From positions 1 through 50,088 of the forward strand of contig CALEPR010000110.1 of assembly GCA_937910665.1 (NCBI GenBank): a stretch of 50,088 nucleotides of DNA, read 5' to 3'. A program made the position numbers and the translations under genes. The notes beneath the pieces were generated by a model. The model had not been told where the DNA came from. It did no database searches and saw only the letters and a list, made by a program, of their open reading frames with translations. Of the stretch, positions 15,663 through 24,147 are shown in pieces. The DNA is from an uncultured Selenomonadales bacterium. GTDB lineage: Bacteria; Bacillota; Negativicutes; Selenomonadales; Selenomonadaceae. The stretch's first letter is position 1. Every line of letters starts with the position of its first letter.

Positions 15663-15694
15663 CAGGTCGCTTGTCGGGTGACCTGTTTTGTTTT
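15663..15694 (+). terminator. Terminator/attenuator between rpmH and rnpA
   Basis: CAGGTC (15663-15668) pairs with GACCTG (15680-15685) and is followed by TTTTGTTTT. It lies 12 bases after the rpmH stop. It would cut the flow of transcripts from the strong rpmH promoter into rnpA, matching the differing need for L34 and RNase P protein. Confidence 0.7.
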
Positions 15695-15710
15695 AGCTGG
15701 AAATTTTTTT

Positions 15711-16055
15711 ATGTTTGAATTGTCCAGAAGTGAAATTCTTCGCAAGGCTGAATTTCAGAAAGTTTATTCGCATGGAAAATCTTTTGCTTGTCGAGATGTG
15801 GTGATTTATATTTTTCGCGCCGAAAGTTTGAACGGCAAAGTCGGTTTTGCGGCGGGAAAAAAACTTGGTTGCGCTGTTATTCGCAATCGCGTCAAAAGAC
15901 TTCTGCGCGAGGCGTATCGGCTGAATAAAAATAAAATTCGCCGCGACTTTGCGATAATTCTCGTCGGCAGAAAAAATTTAGTCGATGCAAAAATGCAAGC
16001 CGCTGAAAAATCTTTTCTGGAAGTTTGTCGCAGAGCAAAAATTTTGATTGAGTGA
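15711..16055 (+). CDS. rnpA: Ribonuclease P protein component
   Basis: The 114-residue basic protein contains the RnpA signature in its second half (KLGCAVIRNRVKRLLREAYR), with FQKVYSHGKSFACRDVVIY upstream. It binds the RNase P RNA and aids 5' maturation of tRNA. The ATG at 15711 (MFELSRSEIL) fits the family start better than a GTG at 15678, which lies inside the terminator hairpin. Gene order after rpmH is as in most bacteria. Confidence 0.95.
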   Translation: MFELSRSEILRKAEFQKVYSHGKSFACRDVVIYIFRAESLNGKVGFAAGKKLGCAVIRNRVKRLLREAYRLNKNKIRRDFAIILVGRKNLVDAKMQAAEKSFLEVCRRAKILIE

Positions 16056-16062
16056 TTTTTTT

Positions 16063-16272
16063 ATGACAAAAATTTTTATTGCCGCCGTGAAATTTTATCG
16101 AAGTTGGCTGTCGCCTCTCAAGCCGCCGACTTGCAGATTTATTCCAACCTGTTCGGCGTACGCTTTGCAGGCGTTTGAAAAATATGGTTGGCGACGTGGA
16201 ATGATTTTGTCTTTGAAAAGAATTTTGCGTTGCAATCCTTTTTGCAAAGGCGGCTTTGATCCTGTACCGTGA
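16063..16272 (+). CDS. yidD: Membrane protein insertion efficiency factor YidD
   Basis: The 69-residue protein has the YidD hallmarks: FYRSWLSPLKPPTCRFIPTCSAYALQAF, with its cysteines, and RCNPFCKGGFDPVP at the end. It is thought to help YidC/Sec-dependent membrane insertion at the inner face of the membrane. The ATG at 16063 gives the expected N-terminus; an upstream TTG at 16048 would overlap rnpA. It sits between rnpA and yidC as usual. Confidence 0.95.
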   Translation: MTKIFIAAVKFYRSWLSPLKPPTCRFIPTCSAYALQAFEKYGWRRGMILSLKRILRCNPFCKGGFDPVP

Positions 16273-16274
16273 AG

Positions 16275-16420
16275 ATAATTGGGAGTGAGGAAAGAGGAAT
16301 GAGGAATTGTTTTTTCCGTTCCTGACTCCCGGTTACTAATCTTAAAAGGAAATGGGTTTGACAATTAGGAATGATGGATTATTTTTCTATTCCTAATTCC
16401 TCTCTCCCAATTCCTAATTA
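16275..16420. repeat. AGGAAT-type intergenic repeat with AATTAGGAAT palindrome
   Basis: The gap before yidC is filled with iterations of GGAATGAGGAATT/ATTCCTAATTCCT-like sequence, including a perfect palindrome (AATTAGGAAT at 16363-16372, ATTCCTAATT at 16389-16398). The same units recur at 30262-30300. This points to a dispersed small repeat family of this genome, able to form hairpins in mRNA. Confidence 0.6.
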
Positions 16421-16436
16421 GAAAAAGGGTGATGTA

Positions 16437-17108
16437 TTGGGAGAAACAACTTTTTTCGGTTCGCTGTTCGAGCCGATAGAAAATATTTTAGCTTTTATAC
16501 TCGGAATTTTGTATGACTTCACCGATAAACTTGGTTTCGGAAGTTACGGACTTGCAATCATACTTTTGACGGTAATAATAAAAATTGCGCTCTATCCGCT
16601 CACAGTCAAACAATTAAATTCGATGAAGGCGATGCAAAAAATTCAGCCCGAGTTGAAAAAGTTGCAGGAAAAGTACAAAGATAAACCGCAAATACTTCAG
16701 CAAAAAATGATGGAGATTTATCAAAGGGAAGGCGTGAATCCTCTGGCAGGCTGCTTGCCGCTTTTAATTCAGATGCCAATTTTGATGGCGATGTATTACG
16801 CACTTTTTAATTTCGACTATGGCGCGGTTGCTCCGTCATTCTTGTGGTTGCCGAGTCTTTCCGAGCCGGATCCGATTTATGTTTTGCCGCTGTTGTCGGC
16901 GTTCACAACTTTTCTGCAACAAAAAATTTCCATGACAGAAATGACACCGCAAACAAAAATTATGATGATAATGATGCCGCTTTTTATCGGCTGGATAAGT
17001 TTGAATTTTCCTGCGGGACTTGTTTTGTACTGGGTTACAATGAATGTGGTGCAGATAATTCAGCAGCTTTGGGTTTACAAAAAAAATAATAATGAGGAGG
17101 CTGCCTAA
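16437..17108 (+). CDS. yidC: Membrane protein insertase YidC (short Gram-positive type)
   Basis: This 223-residue integral membrane protein has five hydrophobic segments and no large periplasmic P1 domain, as in Firmicutes. Core motifs are KIALYPLTVKQLNSMKAM, then LQEKYKDKPQILQQKMM, EGVNPLAGCLPLLIQMPI and the final WVTMNVVQIIQQ. It inserts and folds inner-membrane proteins, alone or with SecYEG. The start is a TTG at 16437 behind an AAAGGGTG ribosome site; the nearby ATG at 16432 is out of frame. It ends directly before jag. Confidence 0.95.
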   Translation: MGETTFFGSLFEPIENILAFILGILYDFTDKLGFGSYGLAIILLTVIIKIALYPLTVKQLNSMKAMQKIQPELKKLQEKYKDKPQILQQKMMEIYQREGVNPLAGCLPLLIQMPILMAMYYALFNFDYGAVAPSFLWLPSLSEPDPIYVLPLLSAFTTFLQQKISMTEMTPQTKIMMIMMPLFIGWISLNFPAGLVLYWVTMNVVQIIQQLWVYKKNNNEEAA

Positions 17109-18014
17109 ATGGCAACGATAATTGAAAAAACAGGTAAAAGCGTAGAAGAAGCAATACAGGCAGCTTTGGCGGAGCTGAAAGTAAATGCGGAAGATGTTGA
17201 CGTTGAAGTTTTGGAAACGCCTTCAAAAGGCTTTTTCGGATTTGGGGCAAAACCTGCAAGAATCAAAGTCACGGTGAAGGAAAAAATTTCTGAAGTTCAG
17301 AAAGAAAAAAATTCCGAAGTTCAGAAAGAAAAAAATTCCGAAGTTCAGAAAGAAAAAAATTCTGAAGTTCAGGAAGAAAAAATTTCTGTCGCAGAAAAAA
17401 TTTCCGAAGTTCAGGAAGAAAAAATTTCTGCCGCAGAAAAAATTTCTGAAGTTCAGGAAGAAAAAAATTCTGCCGCAGAAAAAATTTCCGAAGTTCAGGA
17501 AGAAAAAATTTTTGACGATGATGAAGAAGTTGCCGACAAAAATTTTGACAAGACAGAAATTATCGCGAAGGCAAAAAATTTCTTGTCGGAAGTTTTTGCA
17601 GAAATGAAAGTTGAGGCAGAAATTGGCGTTGAGGAAACCGGCGCGACTGTTGTCTTGGATTTGTCCGGAAAAAATTTAGGAATACTTATCGGCAAGCATG
17701 GACAAACTTTAGACGCTCTGCAATATTTGACAAACCTCGCCGCCAATCGAAACGACAGCGAAGAAAGAGTACATTTTATTTTGGACGTAGAAAATTATCG
17801 CGAACGCCGCGCAGAAACTTTGCAGAAACTTGCAAAAAGCGTCGCGGACCGCGCAGTCAGGATGCGTCAAGATGTCAGACTTGAGCCGATGAATCGTCAC
17901 GAGCGCAGAATAATTCATACCGCTCTGCAAAATAATGACAAGATTGAAACTCGTAGCGTCGGGGAAGAACCTTATCGTTATATTATTGTTTCGCCGAGAC
18001 GCAGAATGAAATAA
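17109..18014 (+). CDS. jag: RNA-binding protein Jag/KhpB with a repeat-expanded linker
   Basis: The 301-residue protein has a Jag_N domain (1-55, with LETPSKGFFGFGAKPARIKV), a linker of about 90 residues, a KH domain (about 150-225; LGILIGKHGQTLDALQYL) and an R3H domain (about 225-300; MNRHERRIIHTAL). Jag/KhpB binds RNA, partners KhpA and affects cell elongation and division. The linker is built of tandem EVQ(K/E)EK(N/I)S units, far more repetitive than usual. The start ATG follows a GAGGAGG site overlapping the end of yidC, so the two are coupled. Confidence 0.93.
   Translation: MATIIEKTGKSVEEAIQAALAELKVNAEDVDVEVLETPSKGFFGFGAKPARIKVTVKEKISEVQKEKNSEVQKEKNSEVQKEKNSEVQEEKISVAEKISEVQEEKISAAEKISEVQEEKNSAAEKISEVQEEKIFDDDEEVADKNFDKTEIIAKAKNFLSEVFAEMKVEAEIGVEETGATVVLDLSGKNLGILIGKHGQTLDALQYLTNLAANRNDSEERVHFILDVENYRERRAETLQKLAKSVADRAVRMRQDVRLEPMNRHERRIIHTALQNNDKIETRSVGEEPYRYIIVSPRRRMK
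17279..17513 (+). repeat. Tandem 24-bp and 45-bp repeats inside jag
   Basis: The first half repeats a 24-bp unit encoding EVQKEKNS three times. The second half repeats a 45-bp unit encoding a variant of EVQEEKISAAEKIS three times with few changes. Near-identity at DNA level implies recent slippage or unequal recombination; the reading frame is always kept. Confidence 0.85.
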
Positions 18015-18044
18015 AATTTTTTTCGCAGAATGAGATAAAATTTT

Positions 18045-18725
18045 TTACAAGGCAGGGTCAATCGCTCCATTCAACTCGAACGCTTTCGCTCTGTCGATAC
18101 AAGTTGCACATTTGCCGCAGGGAATTTCTCCGCGCTCGTAGCAACTCCAAGTGAGTTCGTAAGGAACTTTTAAATTCAAACCTATTTTCACAACGTCCGC
18201 TTTAGTTTTTCCGACGAAAGGCGCGACGATTTTTATTTTGCCGTAAGTTCCAATTTCCACAGCTTTTCCAATCGCCTGAATAAATTTTTCGCTGCAGTCG
18301 GCGTAAGCGTTAATCGCTGCGTCGTCCTGATGAACGCCGAGAAAAATTTCAGTTTCCTCGCCGCCAAAAATTCCGTCCGCAAAACTTGCCGCCATCGAAA
18401 TCATCAAACCATTTCTGAAGGGAACATAAGTTGAAATTCTGGGATTTTTTTTGACTTGCTCGCCGTAGGAAATTTTTTCAATATTTTCTGTCGAGGAATT
18501 TAAAAGCGCGGAGTCGGAAAATTTCATAATCGCCGCCGCATCAAATTCATAATGACTGACTTTGTAAAAATCTGCAACTTTTTTCGCGCTGTCAAGTTCC
18601 CGCGCATGTCGCTGACCATAAAAAATTGAAACCGTTACAACATTTTCCGCACCGAATTTTTTCACGGCGATGCCAAGACAAGTTGTCGAATCAAGTCCGC
18701 CGCTGGAAAGTACAACCGCTTTCAA
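18045..18725 (-). CDS. queC: 7-cyano-7-deazaguanine synthase
   Basis: The N-terminal PP-loop VVLSSGGLDSTTCLGIAV and the C-terminal zinc cysteines (SCYERGEIPCGKCATCIDR) identify QueC, which converts 7-carboxy-7-deazaguanine to preQ0 using ATP and ammonia for queuosine synthesis. A TTG at 18725, 6 bases after GAGGAG, is the best start (226 residues). The longer frame from 18740 begins inside the ribosome site. It follows the zinc-ribbon gene by 11 bases. The later pathway gene tgt is also in this piece (37307-38437). Confidence 0.93.
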   Translation of the reverse strand: MKAVVLSSGGLDSTTCLGIAVKKFGAENVVTVSIFYGQRHARELDSAKKVADFYKVSHYEFDAAAIMKFSDSALLNSSTENIEKISYGEQVKKNPRISTYVPFRNGLMISMAASFADGIFGGEETEIFLGVHQDDAAINAYADCSEKFIQAIGKAVEIGTYGKIKIVAPFVGKTKADVVKIGLNLKVPYELTWSCYERGEIPCGKCATCIDRAKAFELNGAIDPAL

Positions 18726-18736
18726 AAAATCACTCC

Positions 18737-19174
18737 TCAAATTTTTCCGCTGAACCTTGCAAATACAAAAAGCGCAATTCCAAACGCAAGCATAAAAAAC
18801 ATTGCAGGCACGGCGACCAAGAAAAAAATTCCCGCAAGCGAAATTACAATTAAACCTGCAATAATTTTCGCAAGCAAATTATTATTCGCCAAAGCGCGGA
18901 CAAATTTTTCAAACAGACGCGAAAAAAATCCTCCGCCGCCGCTAAAATTTATAAAAGTTGTTCGAGAGGAAAAAGTTTCTCCTCCGAAATTAAAATTTCT
19001 TTGCGAACCTGAATTACTTTCCGAGTTCGCGTCGATTGTCACGCCGTTATAAAAATTTTTTTCCGCTCGGCTCATCTCGCGAACATTTCCGTCGTCCGAA
19101 ACATTTTCAAAGCCGCAAAAATTACAGCGCGAAGAATTTTTTTCCAACTCCTTGCCGCAACGTTGACAGTGCAT
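18737..19174 (-). CDS. Zinc-ribbon membrane protein of unknown function
   Basis: The N-terminus carries a zinc ribbon with two CxxC pairs (HCQRCGKELE and RCNFCGFEN, residues 2-24). A low-complexity Ser/Gly/Asn-rich middle follows, then two closely packed hydrophobic segments (about 100-142) that should anchor it in the membrane. This 'zinc ribbon plus transmembrane' plan is common and not diagnostic. It lies between the aminotransferase gene (5 bases) and queC (11 bases), so all three may share a transcript, but I infer no functional link. Confidence 0.75.
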   Translation of the reverse strand: MHCQRCGKELEKNSSRCNFCGFENVSDDGNVREMSRAEKNFYNGVTIDANSESNSGSQRNFNFGGETFSSRTTFINFSGGGGFFSRLFEKFVRALANNNLLAKIIAGLIVISLAGIFFLVAVPAMFFMLAFGIALFVFARFSGKI

Positions 19175-19179
19175 TTAAA

Positions 19180-20484
19180 TCATCTCCCGACTTCAAAAAT
19201 TTTTTCTGCCAAAACTAAATCCAAAACATTCAAAACATCGTCAACATTTTTTTCGGTAATGACAAGCGGCGGCTGAAAAGCCATAACATTTCTTCCGACT
19301 CCGCCCTTGCCGATAATAAAACCTCTGTCCTTTAAATTTTCCAAAACTTCATCAAGTTCGGCGGCGGCAGGAGATTTATCTGCATGAACAAATTCCGCTC
19401 CGATCATCAAACCAATTCCGCGAACGTCGCCTATAACAGAATATTTTTTCTGCAAAATTTTTAAACCTGCCTGAAGTTGTTCGCCGCGCTCGGCAGCATT
19501 TTGCATCAAATTTTTTTCCGAAATATAATCGAGGACGGCAAGTCCCGCAGTCGAAGAAACAGGATTTCCTCCAAGTGTCGAAGCTCCCGGTCGCGTGTAA
19601 GTGTCGGCAATTTCCGCAGTAGAAATAAATGCGCTGATCGGTTGACCGTTGCCCAACGCTTTCGCCACAGACATAATGTCGGGGACAACGTCGAAATTTT
19701 CAATCGCAAACATTTTTCCGGTCCGCGCAAAACCTGTCTGAACTTCGTCGGCAATAAAAAGAACTTCATACTTGTCCAAAATTTCTTTCACGCGCTTAAA
19801 ATAATTTTTCGGCGGCACAACGATCCCCGCATTGCCTTGAATTGATTCCGCGATAAAGGCGGCGGGTTTTCCTGAAGTAGCCGTTTGAATTACAGTTTCA
19901 ATTTTGTTGGCACATTCCAAATCGCACTCAGGATATTTTTTTCCGAGCGGACAGCGATAACAATATGGATTCGGCGCGAAATTTATTCCGCCGACAGGAT
20001 TCGGATCTGTTCTCCACATTCCGATGCCTGTCAAACTCATCGTCAATTTTGTTCGACCGTGCAGACCATTTTGCAGCGCGATGAACTCGGAATTTTTTTT
20101 GTAAATCGACGCGAGCAAAAGTGCGCCTTCATTCGCCTCCGTCCCTGTGGAACAGAAAAAACTTTTTTGCAAATTCCCCGGCGTTACTTCGGCAAGTTTT
20201 TCCGCAAGGTTCACAAAATTTTCTGTCAGGTAAATGTTGCAAACATGTTGGAGATTTTTTATCTGCGAAATAATTTTTTCCGTGATGTAAGGGTTACAAT
20301 GTCCGCAGTTAATCACGGAAACTCCGGAATACATATCAAGATATTTTTTTCCTGCGTCGTCGAAAAGATATTGCATTTCGCCTTTGACGAACTCGGGCGG
20401 ATCAAAATAAAAATGTCCCAAGCAAGGCATAATAAATTTTTTCTTTTTCTCCAGAATTTTTTTCGCTCCGATGTAGTTTACCAA
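19180..20484 (-). CDS. Class III PLP-dependent aminotransferase
   Basis: This 434-residue protein shows the class III (ornithine/omega-amino acid) fold: FFCSTGTEANEGALLLA, then FIADEVQTGFARTGKMFA, and the PLP lysine in MSVAKALGNGQPISAF. The C-terminal half has the GLMIGAEF strand. The GHFYFDPPEFVKGEMQYLFD start recalls alanine-glyoxylate (AGXT2-like) and related aminotransferases. Substrate cannot be set from sequence alone. The start is a TTG behind GGAGGAATTG. It heads a likely three-gene minus-strand unit with the zinc-ribbon protein and queC. Confidence 0.85.
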   Translation of the reverse strand: MVNYIGAKKILEKKKKFIMPCLGHFYFDPPEFVKGEMQYLFDDAGKKYLDMYSGVSVINCGHCNPYITEKIISQIKNLQHVCNIYLTENFVNLAEKLAEVTPGNLQKSFFCSTGTEANEGALLLASIYKKNSEFIALQNGLHGRTKLTMSLTGIGMWRTDPNPVGGINFAPNPYCYRCPLGKKYPECDLECANKIETVIQTATSGKPAAFIAESIQGNAGIVVPPKNYFKRVKEILDKYEVLFIADEVQTGFARTGKMFAIENFDVVPDIMSVAKALGNGQPISAFISTAEIADTYTRPGASTLGGNPVSSTAGLAVLDYISEKNLMQNAAERGEQLQAGLKILQKKYSVIGDVRGIGLMIGAEFVHADKSPAAAELDEVLENLKDRGFIIGKGGVGRNVMAFQPPLVITEKNVDDVLNVLDLVLAEKIFEVGR

Positions 20485-20597
20485 TTCAATTCCTCCAAAA
20501 AAATCAAACTTTCTGCAGAAACTTTACCACAGATATTTTCTTCCTACAAGAAAAAATGATATAATCAAAGAAATTTTGCTGAGGAGGAGAAAGATTC

Positions 20598-21407
20598 TTG
20601 CGATATTTTTTTGCGTTGGTTAATTTGATTCGCGATATTTTTCGCAACAGAAAACTTTTGTGGCAGATGACTAAGCGCGACTTCAAACAGAGATATTTAG
20701 GTTCATATCTCGGAATTTTGTGGGCGTTTATTCAGCCAACGATAACAGTTTTAATTTTTTGGTTTGTCTTTCAAGTCGGTTTCAAGGCGATGCCTGTAGA
20801 TAACTTTCCATTTATTTTGTGGTTGGTGTGCGGAATGTTTCCTTGGTTTTTTATCAGCGACAGCATTTCCGGCGCAACAAATTCAATTTTGGAAAACAGT
20901 TTCCTTGTCAAAAAAATTGTCTTTCGCGTCGAACTTTTGCCGATAGTAAAAATTTTGTCGGCGTTGGTTCTCCACATTTTTTTTGTCGCGGTTCTGTTTT
21001 TAATGTTCGCAATTTACGGTTACAGTTTGTCAATTTATAATTTGCAAATTATTTATTACTTCTTCGCCATGATTTGTTTGTCTCTGGGAATTTCTTGGCT
21101 GACAAGTTCGCTGACAGTTTTCCTGCGCGACGTCGGACAATTTGTCGCGATGATTTTGCAATTTGGTTTCTGGGGCACACCGATTTTTTGGAATTTAAAA
21201 ATGATTCCGGAAGAATTTCAGCCGCTCCTGCAATTAAATCCTGTCTACTACCTTGTCGAAGGTTACAGGCAAAGTTTTATTTACAAGGAATGGTTTTGGC
21301 AACAAGATTATCTGACAATTTATTTTTGGTTTGTGACTTTGACTGTAATGTTTGTCGGCGCAATTTGTTTTAAACGTCTGCGTCCACATTTTGCCGATGT
21401 TTTGTAA
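20598..21407 (+). CDS. Polysaccharide-type ABC transporter permease (Wzm/TagG-like)
   Basis: The 269-residue ABC-2 membrane protein has six hydrophobic segments. It carries the family stretch KRDFKQRYLGSYLGILWAFIQPTITVLIFWFVFQ and the C-terminal LNPVYYLVEGYRQSFIY. Such permeases export lipid-linked O-antigen or teichoic-type polymers together with a Wzt-like ATPase. The start is TTG after GAGGAGGAG. No ATPase gene is adjacent: the next gene is a convergent glycosyltransferase whose 3' end overlaps this one by 38 bases. The ATPase must be elsewhere or lost. Confidence 0.88.
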   Translation: MRYFFALVNLIRDIFRNRKLLWQMTKRDFKQRYLGSYLGILWAFIQPTITVLIFWFVFQVGFKAMPVDNFPFILWLVCGMFPWFFISDSISGATNSILENSFLVKKIVFRVELLPIVKILSALVLHIFFVAVLFLMFAIYGYSLSIYNLQIIYYFFAMICLSLGISWLTSSLTVFLRDVGQFVAMILQFGFWGTPIFWNLKMIPEEFQPLLQLNPVYYLVEGYRQSFIYKEWFWQQDYLTIYFWFVTLTVMFVGAICFKRLRPHFADVL

Positions 21408-22380
21408 AATTTCTTTCTGTCGGAACATTTTCTGAAGAATAAATCATTCGCTTGCCATTCACTTCGCCGACCAGGTAAATTGGACGGCGTTTTGTTTCAT
21501 GAAAAATTTGTGCAAGATATTCGCCGATAATTCCAAGCGCGAGGAGTTGAGTTCCTCCGAGAAATAAAATTACCGTCATCAAAGTCGGATAACCTGCGAC
21601 AGGATCTCCGTAAATCAACGCCATCAAAAAAGTAAAAATCATATACAAAGTCGCGCCGAAAGAAACTGAAATTCCAAGAAAAGTCATAAGTCTCAAAGGC
21701 GCGGTCGTGAAGGAAGTCATTCCCTTCATCGCCAAGTTGAACAGCGCGAAATAATTCCAAGTAGTCGTTCCTGCCGCACGCGGTTGAACCTCGAAAGGAA
21801 TTTCTTTTTTATTGTAGCCGACCCAAGTGAAAAGTCCTTTCGTGAATCTCTGATTTTCGCGCATCAACCTCAAAGCCTCGATACACCTTCTGTCCAAAAG
21901 TCTGAAGTCGCCAACGTCGCGTTGCATTTCGTAACTTGTGCTGAACTTTTTCATAATCGCGTAAAATAAATTCGCGCAACTTCTTTTCAACCAAGTTTCT
22001 CCTGCGCGGTCAACTCTTTTTCCGCAAACATCGTCGTAACCTTTTCTCCACCACTCTACCATTTCAGCAATTTTTGTCGGCGGGTGTTGCAAGTCAGCGT
22101 CCATAATAATTACTGCGTCGCCGTCCGCGTAATCAATTCCCGCCATCATTGCATTTTCTTTGCCGAAATTCCTCGACAAACTTAAATAGGTGACGTTGGA
22201 ATATTTCTCGGAAATCTTGCGAAGTTTTTCAAGCGTCGAATCGCGGCTGCCGTCGTTCACAAAAACATAATTAAATTCAGTGTCGGGAATTTTTTCAACT
22301 TCCGCCTGAACTGTCGGGTAAAACATTTCAACAACTTCCTGCTCATTGTAGCAAGGTACAATAATTGTAATTTTGTCCAA
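21370..22380 (-). CDS. GT2 family glycosyltransferase (GtrB/DPM1-like) with two membrane helices
   Basis: Residues 1-230 form a GT-A domain: VPCYNEQEVV, FVNDGSRDSTLEKL, IMDADLQHPP (DxD-type acidic motif) and GDFRLLDRR. Two transmembrane helices follow (about 235-265 and 275-300). This is the layout of bactoprenol glucosyl/phosphoglycosyl transferases such as GtrB, which move a sugar from a nucleotide to a polyprenyl phosphate at the inner membrane. The start is TTG behind GGAGG. Its last 38 bases overlap the convergent permease gene, hinting at shared involvement in surface polysaccharide. Confidence 0.88.
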   Translation of the reverse strand: MDKITIIVPCYNEQEVVEMFYPTVQAEVEKIPDTEFNYVFVNDGSRDSTLEKLRKISEKYSNVTYLSLSRNFGKENAMMAGIDYADGDAVIIMDADLQHPPTKIAEMVEWWRKGYDDVCGKRVDRAGETWLKRSCANLFYAIMKKFSTSYEMQRDVGDFRLLDRRCIEALRLMRENQRFTKGLFTWVGYNKKEIPFEVQPRAAGTTTWNYFALFNLAMKGMTSFTTAPLRLMTFLGISVSFGATLYMIFTFLMALIYGDPVAGYPTLMTVILFLGGTQLLALGIIGEYLAQIFHETKRRPIYLVGEVNGKRMIYSSENVPTERNFTKHRQNVDADV

Positions 22381-22398
22381 AATAATTCCTCCAAAAAT

Positions 22399-23229
22399 TT
22401 ATTTCAATTCAGTCAAAAATTCTTCAAAAGGCAGTCCCCAGTTCCATTCCAAATTTAAATCTTCCGCATGGCGAATACATTTTGTCACAAAGTCAGCCGC
22501 CTTCCGCACAGCTTGAGTTAAATCTTCGCCGTTCAGGAAACTTGCCGCGACTACTGCAAAAAAAACATCGCCGGTGCCGCTCCTGTCAACTCCAATTTTT
22601 TTTGAAGTAACTAAGTCAATTTTCCCTGCGTCATAAACAAAATTTGCAATATTTGAGCCGTCGTCGAAGTCCATAGACAATCCTGTTATGATAACTTTTC
22701 CTCCTCGCATTTTTGAGGAAATATTCGCCGCCATCATCGCCAAATCTGAATCGGAAATAATTCCTTCGGCGGGATAGGGAATATTTAAAAGCTCGCAAGC
22801 CTCAGTCAAATTCGGAGTAACCAAGTCGGCGAATTGCAAAAGTTTTTTCATCTGCCCGCACATTTCGCGAGTGTAGGAAGTATAAATTTTTCCGTGATCT
22901 CCCATGACAGGATCGATCATCACCGGCGACGCAGAAAAATTTTTCAGGAAGTCGGAAACAATTTCGATTTGTTCGACCGAGCCTAAAAAACCTGTCGCAA
23001 TTCCGTCGAACTGCAAATTATTTTTCTGCCAGCTGTCGATATATTTTTTCATTCTGTCGGTGTAGTCGTCCATGAAAAAATTTTCAAAACCGGTGTGGAC
23101 GGAAAGAATTGCAGTGGGCAGAGGACAAACTTGAATTTTCAGTGCGGACATTATCGGCAATTCCGAAGTCACTGAACATCTGCCAAAACCTGTGATGTCA
23201 TTTATCAGCGCAATTTTTTTCTGTTTCAA
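22399..23229 (-). CDS. Pyridoxine/pyridoxal kinase (PdxY/PdxK type)
   Basis: The ribokinase-fold protein (276 residues) begins KKIALINDITGFGRCSVTSEL and has GFLGSVEQIEIV, DPVMGDHGK, DLVTPNLTEACELL and the anion-hole motif RSGTGDVFFA. These mark the pyridoxal kinase clade that phosphorylates vitamin B6 vitamers. A TTG at 23229 with GGAG 9 bases upstream is chosen; the longer start at 23244 would lie in the ribosome site. It is immediately upstream (18 bases) of the glycosyltransferase gene, so the two may be co-transcribed. Confidence 0.9.
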   Translation of the reverse strand: MKQKKIALINDITGFGRCSVTSELPIMSALKIQVCPLPTAILSVHTGFENFFMDDYTDRMKKYIDSWQKNNLQFDGIATGFLGSVEQIEIVSDFLKNFSASPVMIDPVMGDHGKIYTSYTREMCGQMKKLLQFADLVTPNLTEACELLNIPYPAEGIISDSDLAMMAANISSKMRGGKVIITGLSMDFDDGSNIANFVYDAGKIDLVTSKKIGVDRSGTGDVFFAVVAASFLNGEDLTQAVRKAADFVTKCIRHAEDLNLEWNWGLPFEEFLTELK

Positions 23230-23363
23230 TTTAACTTTCTCCAAAAAATTTAAAATTTTTGCCGAAGTATATCACTTGCAAAAAGATGTGGCAACTTTAA
23301 AACTTTTCTGCTCGCTCGATTATTTCAATTTCACTTGTTTGATTGTTGGCAAGAGTTTTTTAT

Positions 23364-24128
23364 TTAAAATTTTTTCATTTCGCTGACAAATTTTCCGACA
23401 TGGGGTGCGGCATCTTTTTTGTACTGAGTTATGATTTTAATTATTGCCGAACCGACAATAACGCCGTCCGCAAGCTCAGACATTTTTTTTGCCTGCTCGG
23501 GAGTAGAAATTCCAAAACCAATGGCGCATGGAACATTTGTATTTTCGCGAACAATTTTTATCATTGACGCAAGATCGGTTGTAATTTCCGCGCGAGTACC
23601 CGTGACTCCCAAACTCGACACGATATATAAAAATCCTTCCGCTTCTTTGGCAATCATCGCAATTCTATTTTCAGAAGTCGGCGCAATCATCGAAATCAAA
23701 CTCACGCCAAGTTTTTTACACAGCGGCAGAAATTCATTTTTTTCCTCGAAAGGCACGTCAGGCAAAATCAAGCCGTCAATTCCAATTTCCGCGCAGGTCG
23801 ATAAAAATTTTTCCGCGCCGTAACCAAACACAACATTGGCATAAGTCATAAAGACCAGCGGAATTTTTACTTCGCGACGCAAATCTTTCACAAAGTCAAA
23901 AATTTTTTCTGTAGTCACTCCACCTTGCAACGCTTTTAAATTTGCATTTTGAATCACTTCGCCTTCAGCCGTCGGGTCGGAAAATGGGATTCCAAGCTCA
24001 ATAATTCCTGCGCCGCTCTCAACCATCGCCAAGACACATTCTTTTGTAGTTTCAAGGTCAGGATAGCCGCAAGTTATGAATGGTATAAAAACTTTTTTGC
24101 CGATAAAAGCATTTTCAATTTTATTCAT
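23364..24128 (-). CDS. trpA: Tryptophan synthase alpha chain
   Basis: This 254-residue TIM-barrel protein has the catalytic Glu and Asp in GIIELGIPFSDPTAEG and the phosphate-binding GFGISTPEQ and GVIVGSAII motifs. It cleaves indole-3-glycerol phosphate to indole, channelled to TrpB. The ATG at 24128 (MNKIENAF) has GGAGTGAT just upstream and fits the family length; the frame is open further upstream but that part is non-homologous. It follows the trp cluster trpF-trpB and two tiny genes. Confidence 0.95.
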   Translation of the reverse strand: MNKIENAFIGKKVFIPFITCGYPDLETTKECVLAMVESGAGIIELGIPFSDPTAEGEVIQNANLKALQGGVTTEKIFDFVKDLRREVKIPLVFMTYANVVFGYGAEKFLSTCAEIGIDGLILPDVPFEEKNEFLPLCKKLGVSLISMIAPTSENRIAMIAKEAEGFLYIVSSLGVTGTRAEITTDLASMIKIVRENTNVPCAIGFGISTPEQAKKMSELADGVIVGSAIIKIITQYKKDAAPHVGKFVSEMKKF

Positions 24129-24147
24129 CAAATTATCACTCCAAATT

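Noticed and set aside
18737..18760. preQ1 riboswitch before queC
   Set aside because: Only 11 bases separate queC from the upstream gene on the same strand, leaving no room for an aptamer.
19885..20559. Plus-strand frame of 224 codons opposite the aminotransferase gene
   Set aside because: It is the antisense of a clear PLP enzyme gene and has no recognisable motif; the codon bias of the real gene leaves the other strand open.
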